Position numbers and translations under genes: made by a program. From Rahnella bruchi (GTDB lineage Bacteria > Pseudomonadota > Gammaproteobacteria > Enterobacterales > Enterobacteriaceae): a stretch of 39,527 bases of DNA. Shown in pieces: positions 1 to 8,732 of the stretch. Every line of letters begins with the position of its first letter. Position 1 is the first letter of the stretch. The notes under the pieces were generated by a model. The model was not told the origin of the DNA and ran no database searches. It was given only the letters and a program-made list of their open reading frames with translations. The stretch covers positions 1 to 39,527 of the forward strand of contig NZ_QZWI01000024.1 in assembly GCF_003614975.1 (NCBI RefSeq). Reading direction: 5' to 3'.

Positions 1-72
1 CAGAAGTGAAACGCCGTAGCGCCGATGGTAGTGTGGGGTCTCCCCATGCGAGAGTAGGGAACTGCCAGGCAT
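1..72 (+). rRNA. rrf: 5S rRNA, 3' part
   Basis: The first 72 bases match the 3' portion (about positions 49-120) of the enterobacterial 5S rRNA, ending in the typical ACTGCCAGGCAT. The 5' part lies outside the window. It is the last gene of an rRNA operon transcribed toward the convergent acetate operon, and two terminators follow it directly. Confidence 0.96.
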
Positions 73-79
73 CAAATAA

Positions 80-119
80 GACAAAAGCCCTGCACAATGT
101 GCAGGGCTTTTGTCTTTTA
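80..119 (+). terminator. rrn terminator T1
   Basis: A perfect 16-bp stem (80-95 with 99-114) closes a 3-base loop and is followed by TTTT. It starts 8 bases after the 5S rRNA end and is the first rRNA-operon terminator. Confidence 0.93.
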
Positions 120-153
120 TACGATTAGATGTTTGCGAAAAGATATCCAAATC

Positions 154-186
154 AAAAGGCCATCCTCAGGGATGGCCTTTTGCGTT
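154..186 (+). terminator. rrnB T2-like terminator
   Basis: A 12-bp stem (154-165 with 170-181) with loop TCAG is followed by a T-rich run. The stem and the TTTTGCGTTTCT tail closely resemble the E. coli rrnB T2 terminator. It sits between convergent genes, so it may also stop transcripts arriving from actP on the other strand. Confidence 0.88.
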
Positions 187-202
187 TCTGAAACCAGAAT
201 AA

Positions 203-1870
203 TCAGTGATTAGAGCTTTGAGAAATTCCAATCCCTGTCTGTGAGCGCACAAATTGAGGATAGAAACGCTCTCTTTCTTTCTGTCCTTCCAGCGAGTTAT
301 CTGTAATCGAGAAGAACCAGGTACCCACGAAGGCAACAATCATCGAGAATAATGCCGGATATTCATACGGGTAAATCGGTTTGGCATGCCCTAAAATCTG
401 AACCCAAATAGTTGGTCCGAGGATCATGAGTATGACCGCTGTCAGTAATCCCAGCCAGCCACCAATCATGGCTCCGCGCGTAGTCAGTTTAGACCAGTAC
501 ATCGAAAGCAAAATAATAGGGAAGTTACAGCTCGCAGCGATGGAGAACGCCAGCCCGACCATGAACGCAATATTTTGTTTTTCAAACAAAATACCCAAGG
601 CAATCGCAACGATCCCTAAAATGATGACCGTGATCTTCGAAACTCGTAGCTCGTCCTTTTCAGCCGCTTTGCCATCCTTGATGACACTGGCGTAAAGGTC
701 GTGAGATACCGCCGAAGCGCCCGCTAATGTCAGACCTGCAACAACGGCAAGAATAGTGGCGAAGGCGACAGCAGAGATGAAGCCGAGGAAGAAGCTCCCT
801 CCGACCGCATCAGCCAGATGGACTGCAGCCATATTATTGCCGCCAAGCAGCACACCGCTGGCATCTTTAAAGGAAGGGTTCGCGCTAACCAGAACGATGG
901 CGCCGAAACCGATAATGAAGGTCAGGATATAGAAGTAACCAATAAAACCGGTGGCATAAAACACGCTTTTACGGGCTTCTTTAGCATCGCTTACCGTGAA
1001 GAATCGCATCAGTATATGCGGTAAACCTGCGGTACCGAACATCAGCGCAAGTCCCAGAGACAGAGCCGATATTGGGTCTGAAACCAGTCCTCCCGGACTC
1101 ATGATCGCAATCCCTTTGGAATGGACGGCGACGGCTTGGGTGAACAGTGTGTTGAAGTTGAAGCCAACCGATCTCATGACCATAATCGCCATGAATGTCG
1201 CACCAGCCAGTAGCAGAATCGCTTTGATGATTTGCACCCACGTAGTTGCCAGCATCCCGCCAAACAACACATAGAGCACCATCAGGATACCCACTAAGAT
1301 CACTGCCACATGGTAGTTAAGACCAAACAGCAGTTGGATCAGCTTACCTGCACCGACCATCTGCGCAATCAGATACAACGCAACCACCACCAGCGAACCA
1401 CAGGCTGAGAGCAGTCGGATCGGTTTCTGTTTAAGTCGGTAGGACGCCACGTCGGCAAAGGTATATTTACCCAGATTTCGCAGACGTTCGGCGATGAGGA
1501 ACAGGATAATTGGCCAGCCGATCAGGAAACCGATCGAGTAAATCAGTCCGTCATATCCGGATGTGTAAACCAGCGCAGAGATGCCCAGGAAAGATGCGGC
1601 TGACATAAAGTCACCGGCAATCGCCATGCCGTTTTGCAGGCCGGTAATGCGACCGCCTGCGGTATAGTAATCCTGACGAGAGCGGGTGCGTTTTGCCGCC
1701 CAGTAGGTGATATACAACGTCGCACCGACAAACAGCACGAACATTATAATCGCTTCAATATTAAGAGGCTGACGTTTGACTTCACCTGCGATCCCTTCGG
1801 CGGCAAAGAGGCTGAAAGGGAAGGCTAAAGATAACGCCAGCAAAAGGAGAGAGCCGCGACGCGCCTTCAT
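203..1870 (-). CDS. actP: Cation/acetate symporter ActP
   Basis: Sodium:solute symporter (SSS) family permease of 555 residues that imports acetate and short carboxylates with a cation across the inner membrane. A signal-like hydrophobic N-terminus (residues 7-24) precedes a long polytopic membrane protein of about 13 hydrophobic segments; length agrees with E. coli ActP (549). The ATG overlaps the TGA of yjcH (ATGA), so translation is probably coupled, with a GAGGTG ribosome site inside yjcH. It is the last gene of acs-yjcH-actP: acetate taken up here is activated by Acs. The gene ends just before the rrn terminators of the opposing rRNA operon. Confidence 0.96.
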   Translation of the reverse strand: MKARRGSLLLLALSLAFPFSLFAAEGIAGEVKRQPLNIEAIIMFVLFVGATLYITYWAAKRTRSRQDYYTAGGRITGLQNGMAIAGDFMSAASFLGISALVYTSGYDGLIYSIGFLIGWPIILFLIAERLRNLGKYTFADVASYRLKQKPIRLLSACGSLVVVALYLIAQMVGAGKLIQLLFGLNYHVAVILVGILMVLYVLFGGMLATTWVQIIKAILLLAGATFMAIMVMRSVGFNFNTLFTQAVAVHSKGIAIMSPGGLVSDPISALSLGLALMFGTAGLPHILMRFFTVSDAKEARKSVFYATGFIGYFYILTFIIGFGAIVLVSANPSFKDASGVLLGGNNMAAVHLADAVGGSFFLGFISAVAFATILAVVAGLTLAGASAVSHDLYASVIKDGKAAEKDELRVSKITVIILGIVAIALGILFEKQNIAFMVGLAFSIAASCNFPIILLSMYWSKLTTRGAMIGGWLGLLTAVILMILGPTIWVQILGHAKPIYPYEYPALFSMIVAFVGTWFFSITDNSLEGQKERERFYPQFVRSQTGIGISQSSNH

Positions 1871-2178
1871 GGCTGCACCTCGCGGATAATATCTGCAGTG
1901 AGCCGGTCAAATTCACCGTTCGCGCGTATGACATAAATTCCGGTCAGAACGAAAGAGATAACGATTAGCCCCACGCCAACTGGAATACCACGGGTAATCG
2001 TGGCTCCTTCATAGAGTGGGGTTCCCAGCCACTGCGGATCGAAAGCAATGAGCAGGATAAAGGCAACGTACAGAACCAGCGTGATGCCTGAAAGTAACCA
2101 GGCAAAACGGCTGCGTTTTTGCACCAGTTCCCTGAAGCGCGGATTATTTACAACTCTCTGATAAATGAGATCATTCAT
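1867..2178 (-). CDS. yjcH: DUF485 inner-membrane protein YjcH
   Basis: Small 103-residue membrane protein of the DUF485 family with two clear hydrophobic segments (about residues 26-48 and 62-88). It sits between acs and actP, as in E. coli, and overlaps the actP start by 3 bases. An AGGAG site precedes the ATG by about 9 bases. Its biochemical role is not established; constant association with actP suggests an accessory role in acetate transport (inference). Confidence 0.93.
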   Translation of the reverse strand: MNDLIYQRVVNNPRFRELVQKRSRFAWLLSGITLVLYVAFILLIAFDPQWLGTPLYEGATITRGIPVGVGLIVISFVLTGIYVIRANGEFDRLTADIIREVQP

Positions 2179-2208
2179 CTCAGTGACTCCTGTGAGGCAT
2201 TGATAGAG

Positions 2209-2230
2209 TTCACCGCGCCAGGGCGGTGAA
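2209..2230 (-). other. Intercistronic hairpin acs-yjcH
   Basis: An inverted repeat TTCACCGC/GCGGTGAA (2209-2216 with 2223-2230, 6-base loop) lies immediately after the acs stop codon and before yjcH. There is no T tract, so it is more likely an mRNA-stabilising or processing hairpin within the operon than a full terminator. Confidence 0.5.
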
Positions 2231-2232
2231 AA

Positions 2233-4194
2233 TTACGACGGCACTTTCATTGATTGTTTTTCTTCCAACAATTTGTCGACTACGCCCGGATCTGCCAGCG
2301 TAGAGGTATCTCCCAGATTACTGGTGTCACCTGCCGCAATTTTGCGCAGGATACGACGCATTATTTTGCCAGAGCGGGTTTTTGGTAATGAATCGGTCCA
2401 GTGAAGAACGTCCGGTGTAGCGATGGACCCTATCTCTTTACGCACCCAGTTGCGTACTTCGGTATAGAGCTCCGGTGTCGGTTCTTCGCCGTGATTGAGA
2501 GTGATGTAGGCATAAATAGCCTGACCTTTGATGTTATGAGGGATCCCCACAACAGCGGCTTCGGCAATTTTAGGATGTGAAACTAATGCGGATTCAATTT
2601 CAGCGGTGCCCAGACGATGGCCGGAAATATTCAGCACATCATCCACGCGGCCGGTGATCCAGTAATAACCGTCTTCATCACGACGGGCACCGTCTCCGCT
2701 GAAATACATATTTTTGAAAGTTGAGAAATAGGTCTGCTCGAAGCGGTCATGATCACCAAATAGCGTACGCGCCTGTCCGGGCCATGAATCGGTGATCACC
2801 AGATTACCTTCGCAAGCACCTTCCTGCGGGATACCTTCGTTATCTACCAGCGCAGGCTGAACTCCAAAGAACGGTCTTGTTGCCGAACCGGCTTTCAGCT
2901 CGGTAGCACCCGGTAATGGCGTTATCATGAAACCACCGGTTTCGGTTTGCCACCAGGTATCGACAATCGGGCATTGGCTGTTGCCAATCGTTTTGTAGTA
3001 CCACTCCCAGGCTTCCGGGTTAATCGGTTCACCCACGGAACCCATAATCCGCAATGATTCACGGCTGGTGCCTTCAATCGCTTTATCGCCTTCGGCCATC
3101 AGGGCACGGATAGCGGTAGGTGCGGTATAAAGGATATTCACTTTATGTTTATCAATGACCTGCGCCATACGTGCAGGAGTCGGATAATTCGGCACACCTT
3201 CAAACATCAGACTGATTGCGCCGCAGGCCAGCGGTCCGTAGAGCAAATAGCTGTGACCTGTTACCCAGCCAACGTCGGCGGTACACCAATAGATGTCCCC
3301 GTCGTGATAGTCAAAGGTATATTTGAACGTGAGCGCTGCATAAACCAGATAGCCGCCGGTTGTATGCAGCACACCTTTTGGCTTGCCGGTAGAACCGGAG
3401 GTATAGAGGATAAAGAGCGGATCTTCTGCTTTCATTTCTTCGGCCGGACAATCAGCAGAGACGCCATCAATCGCATCATGCCACCAGATATCACGACCTT
3501 CTTTCCATTCCCCCTGTTTGCCGGTGCGTTTGAAAATTATGGAATGTGTCACGCTGGTGACTGAAGGATTTTTCAGGGCATCGTCCACATTCTGTTTCAG
3601 CGGAATAGTACGCCCCGCGCGCAGTCCTTCATCTGCCGTGATAACCACTTTGGCGCTGGAGTCGATAATACGGCCAGCGACGGCTTCCGGTGAGAAACCG
3701 GCAAAGATAACGGAATGCACGGCACCAATACGCGCGCAGGCCAGCATGGCAACCGCAGCTTCCGGCACCATCGGCATATAAATAGCGATCACGTCGCCTT
3801 TTTTGACACCCAGTCCTTTCAGTACATTCGCAAACTGACAGACATCATGATAAAGCTGTTTATAGGTGACGTGTTTGTTTTCAGCTTTAGGGTCATCGCC
3901 TTCCCAAATTAACGCTGTCTGATCGCCTTTCTCTGCTAAATGACGATCCAGGCAGTTCGCAGCCAGATTGAGCGTACCATCCTCAAACCAGCGGATATCG
4001 ATATTTCCCGGTGCGAATGATGTGTTCTTCACTTTTGTGAAAGGTTTGATCCAATCTAAAACTTTCGCCTGCTCGGCCCAGAATGCATCCGGATCTTCTA
4101 CAGACTGTTGATAAAACTGCTGATATTTCTCAGGTGTGATCAGGGTACGTTCTGCCAGAGAGGCAGGAATAGGATGCTTATAAACATGGCTCAT
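2233..4194 (-). CDS. acs: Acetyl-CoA synthetase
   Basis: AMP-forming acetate:CoA ligase of 653 residues (E. coli 652). It activates acetate to acetyl-AMP and then acetyl-CoA, the high-affinity acetate-scavenging route in the cytoplasm. Visible motifs are the adenylate-forming P-loop [11 protein letters not shown] near residue 265, the [10 protein letters not shown] core, the [10 protein letters not shown] hinge, and the C-terminal [11 protein letters not shown] whose lysine (about 609) is the acetylation site that switches the enzyme off in the family. A strong AAAGGAG site precedes the ATG. It is first gene of acs-yjcH-actP and is divergent from the fimbrial operon. E. coli acs is CRP-activated; only a weak CRP-like site is visible here. 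Confidence 0.98.
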   Translation of the reverse strand: MSHVYKHPIPASLAERTLITPEKYQQFYQQSVEDPDAFWAEQAKVLDWIKPFTKVKNTSFAPGNIDIRWFEDGTLNLAANCLDRHLAEKGDQTALIWEGDDPKAENKHVTYKQLYHDVCQFANVLKGLGVKKGDVIAIYMPMVPEAAVAMLACARIGAVHSVIFAGFSPEAVAGRIIDSSAKVVITADEGLRAGRTIPLKQNVDDALKNPSVTSVTHSIIFKRTGKQGEWKEGRDIWWHDAIDGVSADCPAEEMKAEDPLFILYTSGSTGKPKGVLHTTGGYLVYAALTFKYTFDYHDGDIYWCTADVGWVTGHSYLLYGPLACGAISLMFEGVPNYPTPARMAQVIDKHKVNILYTAPTAIRALMAEGDKAIEGTSRESLRIMGSVGEPINPEAWEWYYKTIGNSQCPIVDTWWQTETGGFMITPLPGATELKAGSATRPFFGVQPALVDNEGIPQEGACEGNLVITDSWPGQARTLFGDHDRFEQTYFSTFKNMYFSGDGARRDEDGYYWITGRVDDVLNISGHRLGTAEIESALVSHPKIAEAAVVGIPHNIKGQAIYAYITLNHGEEPTPELYTEVRNWVRKEIGSIATPDVLHWTDSLPKTRSGKIMRRILRKIAAGDTSNLGDTSTLADPGVVDKLLEEKQSMKVPS

Positions 4195-4552
4195 GGTTTT
4201 TCTCCTTTAATTTGTTAATGATATGTCAATCAAAGGTTAAGTGTGGTTTGCGGTTTGGCTTTGTTTGGTTTTTGGGGGTCAGATCACGCAAGCAGAGTAA
4301 AAACAGCAAGATATGCGCATGGTCACTGCGGTGCAGGCCACAGAAATTAAAGGGGGCTCTGAAGGAAAGAAAAATGCTTTGTGGTAAAATTTTTTGATTA
4401 AAAATGTAATAAATTGGTTAAATAAAGCTTAACTTACCTAATCTAATGCGAAAGTTATTATTCGTTGCAGAACATTTAATATCATTTATTTTAACCTATA
4501 AGTTAATTTCCATTCATAATGGCAATGTTTAAAGATTAATCCGAGGGTAAAA

Positions 4553-4574
4553 CTCTTAATATTTGCATTAAGAG
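4553..4574. repeat. Perfect inverted repeat upstream of fimbrial operon
   Basis: CTCTTAAT (4553-4560) and ATTAAGAG (4567-4574) are exact inverted copies separated by 6 bases, giving a 22-base dyad about 140 bases upstream of the pilin start. Its size suits a dimeric regulator. The locus encodes two candidate binders, an XRE protein and a ToxR-like protein. Function is inferred only. Confidence 0.6.
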
Positions 4575-4619
4575 AATTATTATAACGTTAAATTGAAAAT
4601 ATCAGTATATTGATCTGGC

Positions 4620-4638
4620 AAGAGAGGGGTGCTCTCTT
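4620..4638 (+). other. 5' leader hairpin of the pilin gene
   Basis: AAGAGAG/CTCTCTT (4620-4626 with 4632-4638) forms a 7-bp stem with a 5-base loop in the probable untranslated leader of the pilin mRNA. There is no T tract, so it is not a standard terminator. Confidence 0.4.
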
Positions 4639-4653
4639 CGGTACAGCGAATAA

Positions 4654-4686
4654 TATCGCTTAACAGCTGCTTATCGCTTAATAGCT
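4654..4686 (+). repeat. 15-base direct repeat, 18-base period
   Basis: TATCGCTTAACAGCT (4654-4668) is repeated as TATCGCTTAATAGCT (4672-4686) with one mismatch. The pair ends about a dozen bases before the ribosome site of the pilin gene, so it should be in the mRNA leader. Confidence 0.7.
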
Positions 4687-4711
4687 ACCGTTACAATCTC
4701 AAGGACTTACT

Positions 4712-5293
4712 ATGTTTAACGCCAAAAACAAGACACTGGTTATTGCTTTATCTGCCCTTATTTCTGCTTCAGCTTTCGCAGAAGATGTTACTACACCACC
4801 AACAGGAACCGATCAGGGCTCTGGTCGTATTCATTTCACCGGAACCGTTATTAATGCGCCTTGCTCTATTGCTCCAGGGGATGAGGACATTAATGTGAAT
4901 ATGGGCCAGGTAGCGAATAAGGTGCTGGAAAGCGGCAATAAATACTCTCAAAACGTTAACTACACCATTCATCTGCAAAGCTGCGACCTGACTGCACAAA
5001 CTGCGGGTACCGTTGAATATCCGGCGATGTCTAAAGTGGCCGTTTCTTTTGCCGGTACACCTGACAGCAGCGCGACTGAATTGCTGGCAAACACCGGCAG
5101 TGCCAAGGGCGCAGGCATTCGCCTGATTGATGCGAACGGCGATCTGCTGAAAGTCGGTGATACCTCTAAAGATATTAATCTTGTCACTGGCAACAATGAG
5201 CTGGTATTTGCTGCACGCGTTGAAGCCAACACTCAGCCCGTTTCGACCGGTACTATCGTTTCTCAGGCAACGTACGCCCTGAACTATAAATAA
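4712..5293 (+). CDS. Fimbrial major subunit (pilin)
   Basis: A 193-residue secreted pilin of the chaperone-usher class. Residues 1-23 form a signal peptide ending AFA before EDV. The mature protein has the usual cysteine pair (C51 in INAPCSI and C91 in LQSCDL) that closes the Ig-like fold, and ends ATYALNYK with the conserved penultimate tyrosine of the subunit donor-strand region. It is first in the operon and separated from the usher by a terminator-like hairpin, the arrangement expected for the most abundant subunit. AAGGA precedes the ATG. It resembles the type-1/FimA-like pilins; the exact fimbrial type is not recognised. Confidence 0.9.
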   Translation: MFNAKNKTLVIALSALISASAFAEDVTTPPTGTDQGSGRIHFTGTVINAPCSIAPGDEDINVNMGQVANKVLESGNKYSQNVNYTIHLQSCDLTAQTAGTVEYPAMSKVAVSFAGTPDSSATELLANTGSAKGAGIRLIDANGDLLKVGDTSKDINLVTGNNELVFAARVEANTQPVSTGTIVSQATYALNYK

Positions 5294-5308
5294 GCATTGT
5301 AATTATTT

Positions 5309-5333
5309 AGGGGAGTTATCTCCCCTTTATTTT
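5309..5333 (+). terminator. Attenuating terminator after pilin gene
   Basis: AGGGGAG/CTCCCCT (5309-5315 with 5320-5326, TTAT loop) followed by TTATTTT lies 16 bases after the pilin stop. Fimbrial operons commonly use such a partial terminator so that pilin mRNA exceeds usher and chaperone mRNA. A 12-bp palindrome CAGGTGCACCTG (5335-5346) follows directly. Confidence 0.75.
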
Positions 5334-5393
5334 CCAGGTGCACCTGCGCCAGGGGTTTATGTTTGATCTATAAAAGCAAAAAGTGATTTTATT

Positions 5394-7895
5394 ATGTTGT
5401 TTGCGATGGATGGAACATCGACAAGGATAGGGAGAAGCTTATGGCTCATTTTCCTTTTGTCGGGATGCTTAATTTCAATCAGAAGTCTGGCGGTAGAATT
5501 TAACGTTAACTTTATTGATTCTGCCGATCGCAATAACGTCGATTTATCGCGTTTTCAGGTCGCCAATTACATCGCGCCCGGCGAATATTTACTGGATGTG
5601 ATGCTCAATGGCCGTACTCTGGGCGACCAGAGCGTCATTCAATATATTCCGGTCGATGACAATAAAAATAGCCGGTTATGTTTGCCGCCTTCGCTGGTGG
5701 ATAAATTCGATCTGACTAAAGCTGCACGGGAAAAAATTACCCTGTGGCATCATGGCCAATGTACGTCGCTGGATAAACTGCCGGAAGTCACCGCCCGTTA
5801 CGATCAGGAAAGGCAGACGCTCAATATCAGTATTCCGCAGGCCTGGCTGACGTTCCACGATCAAAACTGGGTGCCGCCTTCTCAGTGGGATGAAGGTGTT
5901 AACGGCGTTCTGCTCGACTATAACCTCCTGGGCAGCCGCTACATGCCGCAACAGGGCGATACTTCAACCAGCTTTAGCAGCTACGGCACCACCGGTTTTA
6001 ACCTCGGGGCGTGGCGTGCCCGTGCGGATTATCAATATTCCAATTCACGTACTTCTGGTTCGCCTGCCAGCGATAATTTCACCTGGACGCAGAAATACGT
6101 TTATCGGGCGTTACCCTCGATCGGCGCTCGCCTGACCGGCGGACAAACTTACCTGAGTTCAGACATTTTCGATTCATTTCGCTTTCTCGGTGCGTCTCTG
6201 AACAGCGACCAGCGCATGTTGCCGCCGTCGTTGCGGGGCTATGCGCCGCAGGTTACCGGGATAGCCAAAACTAACGCCAAAGTGAGTATCAGCCAGAACG
6301 GGCGGGTGATTTACCAGACCAACGTCTCACCGGGGCCGTTCGTGGTTCAGGACCTGACCGAAGCGGTGCAGGGCGCGCTGGACGTCAAAATTGAAGAGGA
6401 AAATGGCAGCGTCACGACCTATCAGGTGACGACGGCCACCATTCCCTTTCTGACCCGTAAAGGCCAGGTGCGCTTTAAGACGGCAATGGGTAAACCGACC
6501 ACCGGCAGTAGCAACCGCGTTTTGCAACCGGGTTTTTACAGCGGCGAAATGTCCTGGGGCGCGCTGAATGACTTCTCGCTTTACGGCGGTCTGATTTCGA
6601 CAACGGGAAATTATCAGGCGCAGGCTCTGGGGGTTGGACAAAACCTGCAAAAACTTGGTGCGGTGTCTTTTGACGTGACGCGCTCTTCAGCGACCGTGCC
6701 AGATGCGGGGAAACAAACCGGTTTCAGCTATCGCGCCAATTATTCCAAGCGTTTTGATTCGACCGGCAGTCAGATTACGTTTGCCGGTTATCGCTTCTCA
6801 CAAAAGACGTTTATGTCTTTTAACCAGTACCTCGACAAGGTGAACGGCGACGGCTATTCCCGTGATGACAAACAAACGTACACCGTCACGGCGAACCAGT
6901 ATCTGCCATGGCCTGCGATCACCTTGTATCTGTCGGCAACGCACAAGGTCTACTGGAACGAGGATCCGAGTAACAACTACAGCGTGTCCGTCAGCAAGAT
7001 TTTCGATATCGGGCGCTTTACCGGCGTGTCTGCCACCTTTTCGGCCAGCAAGCTGAATTACCGCAGCACCGATGAAAATCAGATGTTCCTCTCGCTTAGT
7101 CTGCCGCTGTCTTCAGGACAGCAAATCAGCTACGACGCACAACAGGATTCGCAAGGCGGCTTCTCGCAAACAGCGTCGTACTACAACAGTCAGGATCCAA
7201 ACAATACCTGGCGTGTTGGCGCGGGCGGAAGCAGTCCGGATCTGCAAAAAGGTAACGGCGTGTTCCGTGCTAACTACCAACACATGTCGCCATACGGGCA
7301 GTTCGGCGCCAACGGTAGCGTGAAAAATAATGATTACCGTTCGGTGAACGCGAACTGGTACGGCTCATTTACCGCCACTGCGGCGGGTGCGGCCTTGCAT
7401 CAGAGCAGCGCGGGCAGCGAGCCCCGCATGATGTTGTCCACCGGTGTGAAAGGCATTCCGATAAGCGATGGCGCGTCAGTGACCAACGATTATGGCATTG
7501 CGGTGGTGAATGGCGTGTCCAGTTATCAGACCTCTGATATCCGCGTTGATGTGAACCATTTGCCGGATGATGTGGAAGTCTACAGCTCGGTAGTCAGCAA
7601 AACCCTGACCGAAGGAGCGATAGGTTTTCGCAAAATCCGCGCGATTAAAGGTGAGCGTCTGATGGCGGTGATCCGTCTGGCGGATGGCAGTCATCCGCCG
7701 CTGGGAGCGTCAGTGACCGACAACAGCTCCGGTTTCGAAGCCGGGCTCATCGGTGACGGCGGTCTGGCCTATCTGGCCGGGGTGTCAGGCGAAAAATCGC
7801 TGACCGTCCGCTGGGGAGATGACCAGCAATGCCAGGTGCAGGTGCCGCCGCAGCCTGAAACCCGTTCAGGGCAGGTATTACTGCCATGCAGATAA
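5394..7895 (+). CDS. Fimbrial outer-membrane usher
   Basis: Usher of 833 residues that forms the outer-membrane pore through which chaperone-bound subunits are assembled and secreted. A hydrophobic signal segment (about residues 15-33) is followed by the VEFNVNFIDSADRNNVDLSRF-like N-terminal motif typical of FimD/PapC ushers, the long beta-barrel with plug, and a C-terminal domain whose last cysteines (C813 and C832) form the family disulfide. The start is uncertain: neither the ATG at 5394 nor the in-frame ATG at 5406 has a good ribosome site, while a purine-rich run at about 5424-5434 points to an out-of-frame ATG at 5441. It follows the pilin after an attenuator and overlaps nothing downstream. 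Confidence 0.94.
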   Translation: MLFAMDGTSTRIGRSLWLIFLLSGCLISIRSLAVEFNVNFIDSADRNNVDLSRFQVANYIAPGEYLLDVMLNGRTLGDQSVIQYIPVDDNKNSRLCLPPSLVDKFDLTKAAREKITLWHHGQCTSLDKLPEVTARYDQERQTLNISIPQAWLTFHDQNWVPPSQWDEGVNGVLLDYNLLGSRYMPQQGDTSTSFSSYGTTGFNLGAWRARADYQYSNSRTSGSPASDNFTWTQKYVYRALPSIGARLTGGQTYLSSDIFDSFRFLGASLNSDQRMLPPSLRGYAPQVTGIAKTNAKVSISQNGRVIYQTNVSPGPFVVQDLTEAVQGALDVKIEEENGSVTTYQVTTATIPFLTRKGQVRFKTAMGKPTTGSSNRVLQPGFYSGEMSWGALNDFSLYGGLISTTGNYQAQALGVGQNLQKLGAVSFDVTRSSATVPDAGKQTGFSYRANYSKRFDSTGSQITFAGYRFSQKTFMSFNQYLDKVNGDGYSRDDKQTYTVTANQYLPWPAITLYLSATHKVYWNEDPSNNYSVSVSKIFDIGRFTGVSATFSASKLNYRSTDENQMFLSLSLPLSSGQQISYDAQQDSQGGFSQTASYYNSQDPNNTWRVGAGGSSPDLQKGNGVFRANYQHMSPYGQFGANGSVKNNDYRSVNANWYGSFTATAAGAALHQSSAGSEPRMMLSTGVKGIPISDGASVTNDYGIAVVNGVSSYQTSDIRVDVNHLPDDVEVYSSVVSKTLTEGAIGFRKIRAIKGERLMAVIRLADGSHPPLGASVTDNSSGFEAGLIGDGGLAYLAGVSGEKSLTVRWGDDQQCQVQVPPQPETRSGQVLLPCR

Positions 7896-7942
7896 CAATG
7901 AAAAGCGATCTGAAGGGGTCGCACAAGCAAGGGAAGAACCTG

Positions 7943-8677
7943 ATGAAAAAACTGATTTTACGTTGTGCTGCCGTACTGATGTTGGCCGGAGCATGTTCTC
8001 CGGCATTAGCCGCAGTGAACCTTGACCGCACGCGCATCATCTACAACGCCAGCGATAAATCCGTCAGCGTCATGCTCGAGAACCAAAGCAAGGCATTGCC
8101 TTATCTGGCGCAGGTCTGGCTGGAGAATGCGAAGGGCGAAAAAATCACTTCGCCGCTGGTGGCACTGCCGCCGATGCAGCGTATCGATGCTGGCCAGAAA
8201 AGCCAGATCCGTATCCTGCAATTGCCAGAAACCGCCGGTTTACCAAAAGACCGTGAGTCGCTTTTCTATTTCAATGTTCGGGAAGTACCACCAAAAAGTG
8301 ATATGGCCAACGTGATGCAGGTGGCGATCCAAAGCCGCGTGAAGTTGTTCTTTCGCCCGGCAGAACTGAGGAAACTATTGAAAGCCAACTGGCAGGAACA
8401 GCTACAAGTTACGCGGCTCAGTGACGGTCTGACACTGACGAATCCGACACCTTTTTACATCACCGTCGGATATCTGGGGAAAGACAACAAAGGCAATGCA
8501 TCGGGTTTTGACAGCGTGATGCTGGCGCCGTTTGCTACGAAATCGCTGACCGGCAGTCAGTACGTCAGCGACCATTACAGTCTCGGATACATGGATGATT
8601 ACGGCGGCTTACAGGTCAATCAGTACCACTGCCCGTCAGTGCAATGTCAGCTTATCAGCAAGGATCATAAGCGATAA
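7943..8677 (+). CDS. Periplasmic fimbrial chaperone
   Basis: PapD/FimC-type chaperone of 244 residues from the chosen ATG. It caps pilin subunits in the periplasm by donor-strand complementation and delivers them to the usher. Residues 1-23 are a signal peptide (ends ALA before AVNL). The subunit-anchoring arginine (LDRTRIIYN) and lysine (QSRVKLFFRP) and the FYFNVREVPP signature are present; the short F1-G1 segment points to the FGS subclass. A longer reading from 7886 would overlap the usher and lacks a ribosome site, whereas AAGGGAAG precedes the ATG at 7943. It lies 47 bases after the usher stop. Confidence 0.93.
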   Translation: MKKLILRCAAVLMLAGACSPALAAVNLDRTRIIYNASDKSVSVMLENQSKALPYLAQVWLENAKGEKITSPLVALPPMQRIDAGQKSQIRILQLPETAGLPKDRESLFYFNVREVPPKSDMANVMQVAIQSRVKLFFRPAELRKLLKANWQEQLQVTRLSDGLTLTNPTPFYITVGYLGKDNKGNASGFDSVMLAPFATKSLTGSQYVSDHYSLGYMDDYGGLQVNQYHCPSVQCQLISKDHKR

Positions 8678-8732
8678 CAACCACACCAGAAGCCGTCACT
8701 GAACGGAATTACCTAAAAGATAAGGGATTGTG

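Larger units (their letters stand above)
4195..4711. other. Long AT-rich divergent intergenic region
   Basis: This 517-base interval separates the divergent acs and fimbrial operons and has no convincing gene. The acs-proximal part has a weak CRP-like match (TGGGG-N6-TCACG at about 4275-4290). The fimbria-proximal part holds a perfect 8-bp inverted repeat (4553-4574), a small hairpin (4620-4638) and a near-perfect 15-base direct repeat (4654-4686), listed separately. I cannot assign a fimbrial -35/-10 pair with confidence. The pilin ribosome site (AAGGA) lies just before 4712. Confidence 0.7.

Noticed and set aside
4212..4397. A 61-codon frame in the acs-fimbria intergenic region
   Set aside because: It has no ribosome site or recognisable similarity and lies in the acs control region.
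4400..4711. An fimS-like invertible promoter switch
   Set aside because: I found no pair of inverted repeats flanking a promoter-sized segment, and no recombinase gene (fimB/fimE type) in the window.
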